Positions 24,401 through 35,379 of a DNA stretch of 64,000 bases are shown here, in pieces. The translations under genes were made by a program, and so were the position numbers. Numbering within the stretch: the first letter of the stretch is position 1; every line of letters starts with the position of its first letter. The notes below the pieces were generated by a model, which was not told where the DNA came from, did not search any database, and saw only the letters and a list, made by a program, of their open reading frames with translations. The stretch lies in the NCBI GenBank assembly GCA_946811185.2, contig OX328111.1:41900388-41964387 (forward strand), read 5' to 3'. Source of the DNA: Hippopus hippopus. Lineage: Eukaryota; Mollusca; Bivalvia; Cardiida; Cardiidae.

Positions 24401-27400
24401 TGTTGCTCCAATACATCTTGCCTTTAGCAGACAATTCATTGAATATGGTAAAATTGATAGGATTTATCTTTGGAAGGGTAGTAAATGTTGTGTATAACTG
24501 AGAATCTGCTAGTTACCAGCATTTCCTCTTTTTTCCACATGACTTCAAATGCCTTATTTCAGGATTATTTGGTAAAGGATTGACATATTCCAATATTACA
24601 TCTTGGTAACTGATTACCCCCAATGTTTTCCAAAGCCTTCTTCTTCAAGGCTGTTAAAACTTGAGCATTTCCCCCCTTTTTCCACAGAGTTTTCCTCCCC
24701 TACAAACACATATCCCATCATTTTAGTAACACTTGTCATCTGCCAAACATTTCATTTGGACAAGTACTTTGGTTAGGAGTAAAACAATGGAAGTCATTTA
24801 AGATAATAGTGTTACACAATCTTGTTCTATATACAACACAATTTTTCTGGAGACCATTGACACATAAGGTAAACCTTGCATGGCTCAACACTGTACAACA
24901 AAGGTTAAGACATGCCCAACTTGACAGCATCTGCAGACAATTTAACCCTTTATCACACAATCCCATCTTTTAACTACCCAAAGAAAGAAAGCTTTTGAAA
25001 AGATTGTGGGAAAAGGAGAAAATGCTGGTAACCAGCATTTTCTCCTTTTCCCATAATCTTTTCTGCCCTTCCCAAAACACAATTCAATTTTAGGTTCAGA
25101 TTTATTTTGTCATCTGCAAATAGTTTCAATTGGACTTGTCTAAAGTTTTGTTGTTTGCTAAAGAGTTAATTTTGGCTCAAATGATAGGAACTGTACATTT
25201 TTTGGGGCAATCTGATCTTGATCTACATCAGCTGCAAAGCTAACTTAAGTAGTCATAAGCATTGTAAGGGTTAAATTAATACCACAGCAAGTGTGGGTTG
25301 AGACCAGACTGCACAGACTTTTAAGTCTGTTCCCATATTTACTGTCTTATTTTAAGAAAATTTTCGAAAATATGGTGGAAAAAGGACGAAATGCTGGTTA
25401 CTCCTTTTTCTAATGATTCCAAAGAAAATACAATTACTTGAGCCTTATTTTGTTTGTCTCCTGTAATGCTTGCAACATGGAAATGTCTAAAACTTTGTTG
25501 TCTGGTAAAGACAAGCACCCTTTACAACACAATCTCAAGTTAAACCATCCTGAGAAAGACAGCTTTTGAAGACAGTGTGACAAGCATTTTCTCCTTTTCA
25601 CACAATGTTTTCTACCCTGTCAAAGAAAACTTTCATCATTAGCACTGCCATCACATTCAATTTGTTGTCTGCACTTACTTTTAATGTGGACAAGTCTAAA
25701 GTTTTGGCAGAAGACAAATTTAAATAAACCCCATACCAAATGACAAAATTTTGGACAGGGCCAAAATTGCAGACAAAAACTTAAAAAGTTTGCTTAATTC
25801 ATGATTTCTGTCTTTGTTAGGGTCTGAAACATTCTGGGAAAATGAGAAAATGCTGGTTACCAGCATTTTCTCTTTTTCCCCTAGATGTTTTCAAAAGCCT
25901 TTCTTTCAGAGTCATTAAAGTTGGGATTGTGTGGTAAAGGGTTAAAAGATGAGTTTATCTTTTGCAGGCTCCTTTACCAATGATGGTCTCATAAGCGTTT
26001 TTTTTTTTTCCTCAGGGCCAACTCATGAGCACACATAATTGTTAAGTAAAACCTGACAATTCAAACTAATCTATTGTTTCCTGTCACCCTTTCTCAAATG
26101 AGAAATTAAGACTCTTCCAACCTGAAAGCAGCTGTAGAGGGCAAATCTGAAATTAGTATAAATGAGCTTTGCTTCTCTGATCTGGTAGAAAACATTATGG
26201 GAAAAGGAAAAGATGTTGGTTATCAGCATTTTCTTCTTTTCCTACAATATTTCCAAAGGCTTTCTTCTTCAGGTTGTTTAAGCACAGGCTTGTGTGGTCA
26301 TGGTTTAAATGTTAGATATATGAAAAGCTTGCCTAGTAAACTACATACATACACCAATTCCCACCTACTCTATCATTTTGTACTTATTTCATGATTCGAT
26401 TTTACATTCTTACCAAAAATTTTAACTAGCTACTTTCTTGAAACAACTTCCTTTTCTTTTTCTGATCTTGCAGTAGACCACTCTGTTTTCATGTCTTAGC
26501 CCTACATCAGCCAGAAAGCAATTGCAGATAACTTAAGGACTCAAAAGAATATTTCTGTCTATGAAATGGTAGACAACACTGTGTGAAATGGAGGAAATGT
26601 TGGTTACCAGCATTTTCTCCTTTTCCCACTGTTTTCAAAAGTATTCTTTATGGTGGTCAAAATAACAACACTATTCAGTGAAGTGTTCATTCATCTTGGT
26701 TATTCCTGTTCTACATCATTGCTTAGACAATGGCTGCAGGTATTTCAGAAAGCAGCCAGTGGTACAGTAAGAATACTGTTCAAAGTACTGGTGAAAGAAA
26801 CTGTAGGCAAGCATGGAAAGGTACACTGCCTGCTTAAATACAACTGAAATAATTTTGAAAATTGTTAAACTCAACACAGAGAAATAAACCATCTACAAAC
26901 TAATTTTGAAGACTGTTAAACGACACACAGACAAATATACCATCTACATGGCTACAATTCCAAGAGGCATCATGACTAATAGCATGGACAAACGGTCCAT
27001 ATTATTGTACTGTAACATCTTGTAAGTGGAATTTGGTTCATAATGCATGCCACGATAACAGGTACATGTACACTATTTCATAAACTACTTAAAATGCTTG
27101 ATACAATTCTATTAACAGCTTACCTCTTCTTGAGCTAAGTACTGAGTCTGTCTCCGTACAAGTGTCACAATGATCATCTCTGGATGCATTAGCACTGTTA
27201 AAGTAAACAGATGGACACTTTGCTGTGTGTAACAACTATAGACTACTTACCTACCCATAGATTCTGTAACACAAAATTTAATACTAGTCCAAATCAAAAG
27301 CCTTTGCAGATGACAGAGTAAACCTGTCTTAACTCTTTGCCAAACTACACAATTTTAGACTGGTCCATATTGAAAGCATTTGCAGATGACAAAATAAATG

Positions 27401-30400
27401 TGACTGAAAAATTGAAATTTGTTTTAGGAAGGGTAGAAAACATTGTGGAAAAAGGAGAAAATGCTGGTTACCAGCATTTTCTCCTTTTCCCACAATGTTT
27501 TCAAAGGCTTCTATCTCAGGGTCGTAAAAACCAGGGATTGTTTGGTAAAGGGTTAAACCTTTACCACACAACCCCAGGTTTTAGCGACCCTGAAAGAGAA
27601 GGCTTTTGAAAGCATTGTGGGAAAAGAGGAAAATGCTGGTAACCAGCATTTTCCCCTTTTCTAACAATGTTATTCTACTCTATCAAAGACAGAAATCATC
27701 TTTAGAGCTACATTTAATTTGTCATCCGAACTTATTTTCAATTTGGCAGAGTCAAAAATTTTGCCGTCTTGTAAAGAGCTAATGTTGACTTAAAAAGTTA
27801 AATTTATCTTTTAGAAGGGAAAAAAACAGTGTTAGAAAAGCTGGCTACCAGCCTTTTCTCCTTTTTCTACAATGTTTTCAAAAGAGTTCTTATTCAGGAT
27901 TGTTGAAGCATTTGAAGATCTGGTAAAAAGTCACAGAGTTAACTATTTGATTTGTATGTCAATGGTGAGGCAAAGTTTATGCCTACTGGCAAAGGTTAGT
28001 CAATTATCAGATATTGCCTTGTTTTCTTGGAAGTATGTTTGTAAGTCTAAATACATGAATCATTTATGAATAAATCCATTATATAACAAGCTTCTAACTT
28101 CAATACATTTATTCCAAAAGGTGCATTTGGTGAGAGACCTTTCATCATTGATCACACGACAAAATTTTAGACTTATCCAAATGAAAAGCTTTTGTACACA
28201 TTAACCCTTTACCAGACGACAAAATTTAAGCCTTGTCAAAACTAAAATCATTTGCAGATGTCAATTTCAATGTGGCTCAAATGATGCAATTTTTCTTTGA
28301 TTGGGTAGAAAACTTTGTGGGAAAAGGAGAAAATGCTGGTTTCCATCATTTTCTCCTTTTCCCTCACTGTTTTCAAAAGGCTTCTTTCTAAGGGTCTTTA
28401 AAAGTCGGCATTGTGCGGTAAAGAGTTAAATGTGGCTCAAGTGATGACAGTAATCATTGTTTCTGAAAGGGTAGAGAGCAGTGAGGGAAAAGGAGATATG
28501 CTGTTTACCTGCATTTTCTCCTTTTCCCAAAATGTTTTAAAAAAGCCTTTGTCCACAGAGTTGTTAAAACATGATGTGTGGTAAAGGATTAAAATACCAC
28601 AAATTTAACAGAATTTTCCCTAAAACCAAAATATAGGGATTTCCATCTACTGTAAAAAAAAAAACCTCTTTCAGTATTTGTAAAGATCATACATAATTTG
28701 AGACTACCCTGCCCCAATGATACAACTTCCCCTTCTGAGTCTTGAAACCTGGCCTGGCTTTTGAAGTTAAAATCTTCAGTGAGATGTCATATATTTTTTA
28801 CAAGACAGCGATTCAGACAATGACAGGCCATGCCAATCCACCACCTCAAACCTTTCTTTAACCCTTTACTACTACAACCCTGAAAGAGAAGGCTTTTGAA
28901 AACATTATGGAAAAAGGAAAAAAATGCTGATTGCCAGCATTTTCTCCTTTTTCCACTATGTTTTCTACCCTATCAACCACAAAAATCATCATTCGATTAA
29001 TTTGTCTTCTACAACTGTTTTCAATTTGGTTGAGTCCAAAATTTTATCATGAATGGTTGAAGTTAACCCTTTACTACACACTCCAGAGTTTTAACAATTT
29101 TGAGAATAATTTCTTTTGAAAACATTGTGGGAAAAGGAGAAAATGCTGGTAACCAGCATTTTGTCCTTTTCCCTCAATGTTTTCTACCCTATCACAGACA
29201 AATCCTATCACTTGAGCCAAATTTAAAATGTGGTCTACTAATGCTTTTGAATTTGTCAAGTCTACATTTTTGTCTTTGGTAAAGAGTTAACCCTTTAAGA
29301 GAACATTGTGTGAAAAGTGTTTCACATGTACTAGCATTTTCTACAGTTTTCCCACAATGTTTTCTATGCTATAAAAGACAAATTCAATCATTTAAGCAAC
29401 ATATGATTTGTTGTCTCTGAAAGCTTGAAACTTTGGAAAGTCAAAAACTTCTTCATGAGGTAAAGGGTTTAAAAACAGCCAAGCTCAAAATGATAGCATA
29501 CTTTGTATGCATCAAAGAGTTAGAACGCAATTGTAGAGTAAGAAAGTAAATATACTTTGGTTTCACATACTGGAAAGAAGGGGGTCGACTGTCCCCTATT
29601 CCACCCACTCTCTCCGTAGGCACATGTAGATCACCAGCTTGAGAATCTGTACATTGGGACTGTGTATCTGAGGCATTGCTACTCTCTGCTGCCACTAACT
29701 GAAATGAAACAAACCAAAGTGCTTTTATTATACAGTAGCCTATTAAAACCAGGTCAAACCCATAACAAATACAGGTGTTCAGGCTAAAATCCCGATTTGA
29801 TGGGTCATTCTGGTCCACTAAAGGTCCAAACAAAGGGTCCATTTCCATTTTGGTGGGCAAAAGAAAATAAAAGAGTTGTCAATGTCTTGCACATTTATAA
29901 TTATCTCTTCTAGTCTACTCTTTATCGAACAAATGTCTCACCATACTATCTGAGAATGACAGTCTGCACAGAACAAAAAGAGGAAATTTTTACCCTTTTT
30001 CAATATACACATGTTTAAAATTTTGTTGTATGGTAAAGGGTTAAGATGCAGTGAGACATGCACTCAAGACTCATTTTTGAAAAAGATTTGAAAGAGACAG
30101 CTTTGCAAGTCAGAACATTTGGATACTTACCCATGATACAACTCTCCCATTAAAGCAGGGCAACCTCTGGTTCTCATCTATAATCTCTTCTTTGACAACA
30201 CTGAAAATAAATTAAAAATAAATTATCATTTTCATCATCAATTTCACATTTGTCCATCTTATAGGTATATTAAAACCTGTCTGAATGGCCACCTCTATTA
30301 AAGAAGTATACTTTTCGTTCAAACCGGTTAAGAAATTATGTTGATTGATTGAATTGATTGAATGGTGTTTTACGCCGCTTTCAACATTATTTCAGTCATA

Positions 30401-33355
30401 TCACAGAGACAGCTCACATATCAGGGTTCGAAATTCCCATGTATTTACTCGCAAAATGCGAGTCAGAATCAGAAAATGCGAGCTAAAATTTCAAGCACTC
30501 GAAAAAAATGCAAGTACAAATTATTAAAGGCCAATACCAATATGTACTAAATTTTACACGTGAAAAATAAGGAAAATCTTTTCGTTGAGGATAATCATTG
30601 GTCATGTCACACTGAGAATACCCTTTCGACAGCTTCTAATAATTTTACATGTCGCCATTGAAGGCCTCCGAGTTGTTGTTTGTTATCCGAGTTTCGTGAG
30701 CAGAGTGCATTTTTTGTAAGAAAAAAATGGTATGCAATGTCAATCTCTGACTATAAAACAAGAATATTTGTCAATCTTTTCTGGAAAGATAATTATAATG
30801 CACAAATAACAACGAAAACCAATATTCGGAAATGGTGGACTCGCCATACCAGTTATCAGACACGCAGATATTCAGATGTGATATGTCCGTGATTCATTAA
30901 CAAATCGTCTACCATGGTAAATTTTAAGGAAATTAAACTTGGTTTGGTAACAGATTTTAAGCTGGAATTAAAATGATAGTTAAATCATGGTTTTAATATC
31001 AATTAACGTTCTTCTTTTATGTTTGGTCTCTAGTCAACAGGTTAAGTAATAGAATAAAATTGAACAGTTTGTACTGTCACTCCATTGTCATTGGTAGGCA
31101 TGCTTGGCTTCTAAAAAATGCGAGTCTAGTTTCAATTTTTGCGAGTGGAAAAAAAAGTCACTTGCTAAAATTTGCCAGTGGATAAAAAAACGAAATTAAA
31201 ACCCTGTCGTGTGTTTCCTGGGTTTTACCAGTACAAGGCTACGACTCTGAAATGTCTTGCCCAAGGACACTCCCACGAAAAATCCAGTGGATCTGGTGAG
31301 GCTCGAACCAAAAGCCTCCAGGTCATGAGTCCCACACTTTACCACTGAGCCACACAGGGTCCCAAAATGTGAACTCTTTGTGGGGAACAAGTGCGGAAAG
31401 CCCCTAGCCCTAACTTTAAAATTTCAACTCTTCTGTGATGAAATCTTACACAGATGATTATGTATCATGTTCCTCAAACAATGGGATTAGTACTAGAAAA
31501 CAGTGTGGGATCTTTTACCTAACCCTTTACCACACAATCCAAAATTTTAATGACCCTGAGAAAGAAAGCTTTTGAAACATTGTGGAAAAAGGAGAAAATG
31601 CTGGAAACCAGCATTTTCTTCTTTTCCCACAATGTTTTCTTATCTTTTACAGACAGTATCATTACTTGTGCCACATTTACTAAGTCCTTTGGAAATGCTT
31701 CCAATTTGGATCTGTATAAAATTTTGTGGTGCGGTAAAGAGTTAATTCGATGATTTCCAGCATTTGATACTCTTCTATCATGATTTCTCCATTTCTGGAA
31801 TCTTTACTACTAATAATAATATTGCTGCAGGCAGGCTATCCTCATATACAGTAATTTATTAACCCTTTGCCAAACAGTCCCAAATTTTAATGACTCTGAG
31901 AAATAAGGCTATTGAAAAGGTTTTAGGAAAAGGAAAAAATGCTGGTAACCATCATTTTCTCCCTTTCCCTTCATCTTTTCTATTCTATTTCCAACTATTG
32001 AGCCACATTTCATATGTCGTCTGCAAATGTCTACTATTTTAAAAAGTCTACTTTTTTGCCTTCTGGTACAGGATAAAGTGAAAACTCTGCAGAACCATGG
32101 AAACAGCTTTACTAAAAGTTAGGAAGTTTGCTACCTTCGGACCTGCATCAGAGATCTGTGCATGTTGTTACGCTAAAAAAAATCTGGTCCATCTAAAAGA
32201 AGGAATGTGATATTAGTTTTCATAGGGTCGCCTCCGGGTATGGAGATGACTGCGAAAAACATGCTCAAAATCTCTACAGATTTGTGCACACTTTAGATCT
32301 CTCATATTTTCACAAATTGACGACAAACTAAAATTAGTACATACCTGTTGCTTGCATACTCAGCAATCATTTGTTTCAAATACATGTTTTCAATTTAAAT
32401 GCTACATATAAGAAGAAAAAAGTGTAAGTCATCTTTTTATCAGGTTTTTGTATGTTCCTAAAAAGAGACATAAAGTTGCAGCTAAACACAATAAGTTTCG
32501 TTCTTGTATTAGAGATTTACATGTTATAAATAGCTTCTGTAAGCACTTTAGGTTAATGAAATGTTTATTAATTTGTACTTTTTCACGCGTATTAATAAAT
32601 ATTAATTGCATTCCCTGCAATACACATTTAACCAAATAAACAAAAAGTTATTACAGCACTGTGGCTTTGGTACCGTAAAAATTCATGATGGACTTCAGAC
32701 AATATGTTTAACAATAAATGTCCAAATATGAAAAGAAGCATTGTTGATATCTCATTGTTGAGACTAGATCTGTTTACCAGGGGAAGCCTCTGTACCAGGT
32801 GGGGCGACCAATGAAAAAATAAAATCACATTCAGGTATTGCTGTCAGTACCAGTGACACCATTGTTTACATCAGAGAAATGGTTCAGTGATGTCATCACT
32901 TTACTGTTTGTAGGAATGCTTTGAATAACCTTTTAGGTTTGAAAACAAGTATCCCTCCCAAATAAATTGGTAAACAATACATGTACATTGCAATAGGATT
33001 GCAACAATGCTTCAAAACTTCCTGACCTTAGTCAAGCAAGTCGAGTTGTGCACCTGAAAACGCTAACAGTTGCGTAAAAACTTTGTCACATTTATATCAT
33101 CCAGTCATCGATTAACCAGTTGTAAATTAGATATATCTCTTCCTATGATCTTAAGTTCTTCACAAAAAGACCGTAAACTTACCCGAAATCATCGTCCATA
33201 GACTTGAAGAAAAACTTGTAGTTCGGGCGATTGAGAGCATTTTTAAAGTCTCCCAAAGTTACTCGATCTGCAGGAATATTCAATTTAATGAGGTACGGGG
33301 TATCTTCGTCGTCAATGTGATAGATGATCTTCGTCTCTTTAGCACCTTCCTCCAT
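15329..33355 (-). CDS. dsh: Dishevelled, first five coding exons (DIX domain and linker)
   Basis: Dishevelled is the cytoplasmic hub of Wnt/beta-catenin and planar cell polarity signalling. Its DIX domain polymerises and recruits Axin. The exons 33355-33183, 30200-30131, 29698-29571, 27194-27124 and 15479-15329 join in frame to 197 codons plus two bases. The start reads [20 protein letters not shown], the typical DIX opening. Residues 1 to about 85 are DIX, ending [14 protein letters not shown] and NGRVVSW. The linker carries the conserved [21 protein letters not shown] and [12 protein letters not shown]...DTMS motifs. All junctions are GT-AG. PDZ and DEP exons were not found and should lie to the left of position 1. 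The fourth intron spans 11.6 kb and is filled with stacked mobile elements. Confidence 0.93.
15771..16000 (-). mobile_element. pbM1
   Basis: TTAA both sides; palindrome near consensus at 15885-15945. An eroded pbM2 dyad follows to 16070. Confidence 0.86.
16131..17085 (-). mobile_element. SINE family A split by a CAGGG element
   Basis: Tail and body at 16131-16211; body resumes at 16894 with CCTATCCATGCTTTCCTGCA and runs into the head. The intervening 682 bp are the element at 16212-16893. Confidence 0.8.
16212..16893. mobile_element. CAGGG-ended DNA element 3, 6-bp duplication CCTATC
   Basis: Ends CAGGGTCCAAAAA and TCTTTGGACCCTG are inverted. CCTATC flanks both sides (16206-16211, 16894-16899). 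ACTCGTCC motifs cluster near each end. It sits in a SINE. No coding frame is recognisable. Confidence 0.84.
17345..17590. repeat. Probable dispersed repeat fragment
   Basis: Phrases such as AAGGGGCATACTTGTGTCAA and CCAAGTTTGAAGTAAATTTC resemble an abundant clam repeat I recall. No second copy in this window confirms it. Confidence 0.3.
17800..18003 (-). mobile_element. pbM1 with duplicated palindrome arm
   Basis: The right arm CAGCATTTTCTCCRTTTCCT through TGTTTT appears twice in tandem (17884-17945). Confidence 0.72.
18004..18551. other. Intron stretch without recognised features
   Basis: Part of dsh intron 4. No coding frame or repeat unit recognised; one poly-A run near 18330. Confidence 0.3.
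18552..19050 (+). mobile_element. pbM1, two copies
   Basis: 18552-18790 is eroded. 18822-19050 is well preserved, with palindrome at 18878-18942. Confidence 0.8.
19231..20076 (-). mobile_element. pbM1, three copies, same direction
   Basis: 19231-19447; 19632-19852; 19849-20076. The last two share TTAA at 19849-19852. The third has a perfect palindrome around GGTTACC. Confidence 0.86.
20334..20400. mobile_element. pbM2 dyad fragment
   Basis: GTAGATCTAAGATCAGACTG pairs with CAGTCTAATCTTGATC; the ends are not recognisable. Confidence 0.55.
20465..20701 (+). mobile_element. pbM1
   Basis: Palindrome at about 20515-20580; the right end carries a C8 run and A9 run. Confidence 0.7.
20855..21062 (-). 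mobile_element. tRNA-derived SINE, family B
   Basis: Minus-strand head GGTCCTGTGTGGCTCATTGG with B box GGAGTTCGAGCC, then TGGATCCACTGGGTTTTTC and GTGTCCTTGGGCAAG. Tail GAAATAATGTTGAAAGCGGC. Confidence 0.82.
21190..21620. mobile_element. pbM1, two eroded copies
   Basis: '-' at 21190-21390; the second (to 21620) keeps only scattered arm motifs. Confidence 0.55.
21729..22622. mobile_element. pbM1 array, four copies plus fragments
   Basis: '-' partial 21729-21836; '+' 21833-22062; '-' 22059-22273; right-arm fragment 22274-22335; '-' 22332-22559; right-arm fragment 22560-22622. Neighbours share TTAA at 21833, 22059 and 22332. Confidence 0.83.
22945..23027 (-). mobile_element. pbM1, right part
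   Basis: Runs from CAATGTTTTCAAACGC to GGTATAGGGTTAA, adjoining pbM2. Confidence 0.65.
23024..23235 (-). mobile_element. pbM2 element, reversed
   Basis: TTAACCCTTATCCTACTAAA to AGCAGCCTAAGGGTTAA. Dyad at 23135-23205. Left TTAA shared with a pbM1 fragment. Confidence 0.8.
23488..24096. mobile_element. pbM1 array
   Basis: '-' left fragment 23488-23556; '+' 23553-23794; '-' partial 23791-23940, in which GGTTAACATGGCCAAAATAA is duplicated; 23938-24096, a hybrid with two like arms. Confidence 0.78.
24168..24582. mobile_element. pbM1, two copies sharing TTAA at 24394-24397
   Basis: '+' 24168-24397 is close to the reference copy. '-' 24394-24582 is shortened. Confidence 0.85.
24942..25169 (+). 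mobile_element. pbM1
   Basis: TTAA both sides; palindrome 25002-25058 well kept. Eroded pieces of the family lie at 24600-24780. Confidence 0.85.
25195..25350. mobile_element. Two pbM2 fragments
   Basis: GCAATCTGATCTTGATCTAC (25208) ending GTAAGGGTTAA at 25275, then a second eroded dyad, GACCAGACTGCACAGACTT, at 25301. Confidence 0.5.
25355..25945. mobile_element. pbM1, three copies
   Basis: '+' 25355-25510 partial; '+' 25513-25715 with half its palindrome lost; '-' 25722-25945. Confidence 0.75.
26084..26650 (-). mobile_element. pbM1, two eroded copies
   Basis: 26084-26308 and 26480-26650; both keep a palindrome core. Confidence 0.68.
26735..26945 (+). mobile_element. SINE family A, body and tail, diverged
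   Basis: GAAAGCAGCCAGTGGTACAG through CAACTGAAATAATTTTGAAA. The tail part is repeated once in altered form up to 26945. Confidence 0.6.
27124..27194 (-). CDS. dsh: dsh exon 4: TETDSV linker segment
   Basis: The exon encodes [20 protein letters not shown] then SSRR. The TETDSV-(x)-RR pattern is found in the same place in vertebrate Dishevelled proteins. It is 71 bases long, acceptor TTTAACAG, donor GTAAGC. The next exon is 11.6 kb away. Confidence 0.9.
27255..27930. mobile_element. pbM1 array near dsh exon 4
   Basis: Left fragment 27255-27328; '-' 27329-27556 near consensus; '+' 27553-27781; '-' truncated 27785-27930. TTAA is shared at 27553. Confidence 0.85.
28148..28592 (-). mobile_element. 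pbM1 array
   Basis: Left fragment 28148-28200; full copy 28201-28429; truncated copy 28426-28592, sharing TTAA. Confidence 0.83.
28858..29471 (+). mobile_element. pbM1 chain, three copies in the same direction
   Basis: 28858-29066, 29063-29290 and 29287-29471, each junction a single shared TTAA. The last has a shortened left arm. Confidence 0.86.
29571..29698 (-). CDS. dsh: dsh exon 3: linker with [10 protein letters not shown] motif
   Basis: The exon encodes [20 protein letters not shown], then a stretch ending [14 protein letters not shown]. The last motif is strongly conserved in Dishevelled between DIX and the basic region. The exon is 128 bases, acceptor TTTCAG, donor GTATGT. Confidence 0.93.
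30131..30200 (-). CDS. dsh: dsh exon 2: end of DIX domain
   Basis: This 70-base exon encodes [20 protein letters not shown] followed by VVSW. It completes the DIX fold. The acceptor is TTTTCAG and the donor GTAAGT. It enters with two carried bases and leaves in phase 0. Confidence 0.94.
30345..31362 (-). mobile_element. SINE family B split by a CAGGG element
   Basis: Tail at 30345-30421, remainder at 31207-31362 ending in the head TGTGTGGCTCAGTGGTAAAG (minus strand). Confidence 0.78.
30422..31206. mobile_element. CAGGG-ended DNA element 4 in a SINE
   Basis: Left end CAGGGTTCGAAATT and right end AATTAAAACCCTG are imperfect inversions. Subterminal ACTCGCAAAATGCGAGT and TGCGAGT motifs mirror the layout of the other CAGGG elements. 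The SINE continues on both sides. No clear target duplication is left. Confidence 0.7.
31519..32078 (+). mobile_element. pbM1, two copies
   Basis: 31519-31745 (left end now CTAA) and 31859-32078 with a diverged palindrome. Confidence 0.8.
32079..33182. other. dsh intron 1, proximal part, no feature recognised
   Basis: No MITE, SINE or coding frame recognised. The repeat-free character next to the first exon suggests conserved or regulatory sequence. Confidence 0.3.
33183..33355 (-). CDS. dsh: dsh exon 1: start codon and most of the DIX domain
   Basis: ATG at 33355-33353 opens 57 codons plus two bases, ending KSMDDDFG before the donor GTAAGT at 33182. The residues [20 protein letters not shown] match the DIX core used for head-to-tail polymerisation. 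The ATG is the first in frame here and the peptide begins where Dishevelled proteins normally begin. Any 5' UTR lies to the right of 33355, in a stretch free of recognised repeats. Confidence 0.95.
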
Positions 33356-34440
33356 AACGGAGGTTTAAGCTTTATCAAAACAAAAATCACAATAGTTTTT
33401 ATTCCGTACTCCAAGATGGCGACCAATCTTACTTTTCTGCTGCTGTCAAATGGAGAGTAGAGAGGATATAGTACGTACGATTCCGAACGGGACTAGAAAA
33501 CGAAAATCGCAAGATATACGACCAAAGGAAAACAGAGATATGTTTTAATTTTTTTCTAAATTCTATACCTTTTGTCTAATTACATTCTACATACATTCTA
33601 AATCATAAATGAACTCAAATGTGATAAAATAAATTTTCTGTTCGGAAATGAGTCATCCAAATTTTGGTCCATCTGAAGTCCATATCCTTTCTATTCGCAG
33701 GTGCCCCAAATTCTAAATAGGGAATTATTTTCTCAACAAGACAATGCATTTCCTTTGCTGCCGTCATCTGTTGCATGTATATTTGTAATTATTTGCTGTT
33801 CTCTCTGCTTAGCTATTCGATCAACATTTGACCTGCCTATACGTGCATTTAGACTTTGCATTTCGTACCGTGGGAGGTACTCGTCAAAGAGAACAGCTCA
33901 ATTACTAAATGAATTTTATTTACTTTTTTTAATCCGTAACCTACATATTTTATTTCGTGTCAGTTTTTGCGAACAACGAAAAGCATTCTTAATGAAATGT
34001 TGAGCTTTGATCAACTGTTTTTATTTTAAACTAAAAACATTATTTTATTGTAGTTTTAATACTTTTTGACCAATTGGAAAGGACAATTTCTTCAGATCGC
34101 CGACTAATTAATACTATTTCCTGTTTGGAAGCTACAAGTAAAGGAAAGTTATCAACACTGGAAAACCGAAGTTTCTTTGTAAGTTGTCCAATCATATTTC
34201 GTTTATGGAACAACTAATCAGCACCACAATTCATTAGATTTGTCTTTGTTTTATTTGAAAGCGGGCCATTTGATGGAGACTTTACACCATTGATCGTGGA
34301 ATGCCAGATATGGGTGGGGAAAGCACTCCTATCTGGTAATTTTATGTCTTTCGTAGAGCTACATCTTCACTGGAAGTGAATTGGCGGTGTTCATTTCAAA
34401 TGTTTCATGAAGCCACACTATTATATAGAAACGAAAAGAT
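33356..34440. other. Repeat-poor stretch upstream of dsh
   Basis: Free of the repeat families that fill the window. It includes the YY1-like motif and probably the dsh promoter and 5' UTR. A 100-codon open frame at 33701-34003 has no recognisable domain. Confidence 0.4.
33413..33424 (+). promoter_or_regulatory. YY1-like motif (AAGATGGCGACC) upstream of dsh
   Basis: AAGATGGCG is the core of the YY1 binding site, often placed just downstream of transcription starts in animal promoters. It sits 58 bases outside the dsh start codon but reads on the plus strand. That would suit a start site directed away from dsh, perhaps the unseen 5' exon of mib2 or another transcript. The motif is visible; its role is inferred. 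Confidence 0.4.
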
Positions 34441-34579
34441 TCAAGTGTAGAAAAGCCTTTGAAAATTGTTAACACCATTTTTTTGAAGGCTTAAATTTTC
34501 TCTCTTGAAAGACAAGGTCTTCTGGAAAATGGACACCTAACACTGCTGAATTAATAAGATGAAAGTGGCTTTTAAACTC

Positions 34580-35285
34580 ATTAACCTGTTATCAAACAAT
34601 CCTATTTTGATATAAACTGTAGATGGGCGGCATTTAAAAACAATGTGGGAAAAGAAAATGCTGGTAATCAGAATTGTCTTCTCTTCCCACATTGTTTTCT
34701 AATCTACCTGATCAAATTCAATACATGTTATAATAAAAATCATATTAATATTACTGTCTGCAAAAGCTTCCTTTGTTGTCAGGTAAAGAGTCAAAATAGA
34801 TATAAAGATTTTGGGATCTCAAGGCAATTTTGTTCAGACTAAGTCACAAAAGTGATAATAAAGATTGGGCATTGAAGATCAGACTTTTATCTGTTCATGA
34901 TATGTCTAATCTAAACCTTCAACACCTACTATTTTTTGTTTAGGGGCTAGAAGTTTAACACTTTCTCATACAACAAACTTTCACACTTGTACACTGAGAA
35001 AGCAATTGCATGCTACAAGTTATCATTTATGTGTCAGAAAAGATGAGATTCATATACAAAGGGGTAGAAGACATTTTGGGAAAAGGAACAATCACCTGTT
35101 AACACTATTTTCTCCTTTTTCCATGATGTTTTCAAAAGCTTTCTTTTTCAGGGTTGTTCAAACTCTGCATATTGTGCCAAAAGGTTAACACTTTTCCAAA
35201 CAACCTGTTTTTCTGACCCTTTGAGGTCCATAGATGTTTTGAATTTTGAAGAGTTTAATATACACTGTTGTGGAAAGGATTAAAA
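34580..35285. mobile_element. pbM1, three eroded copies
   Basis: '+' 34580-34795; '-' 34953-35187; fragment 35184-35285. Confidence 0.65.
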
Positions 35286-35379
35286 CTTAAGGGTTGATGT
35301 GCAAGTACATGTGTATATATACATGTATAATTAACTCATTGATTGAAAAATCTTCATCCTTGCAATTTGTCTAGGGAAA

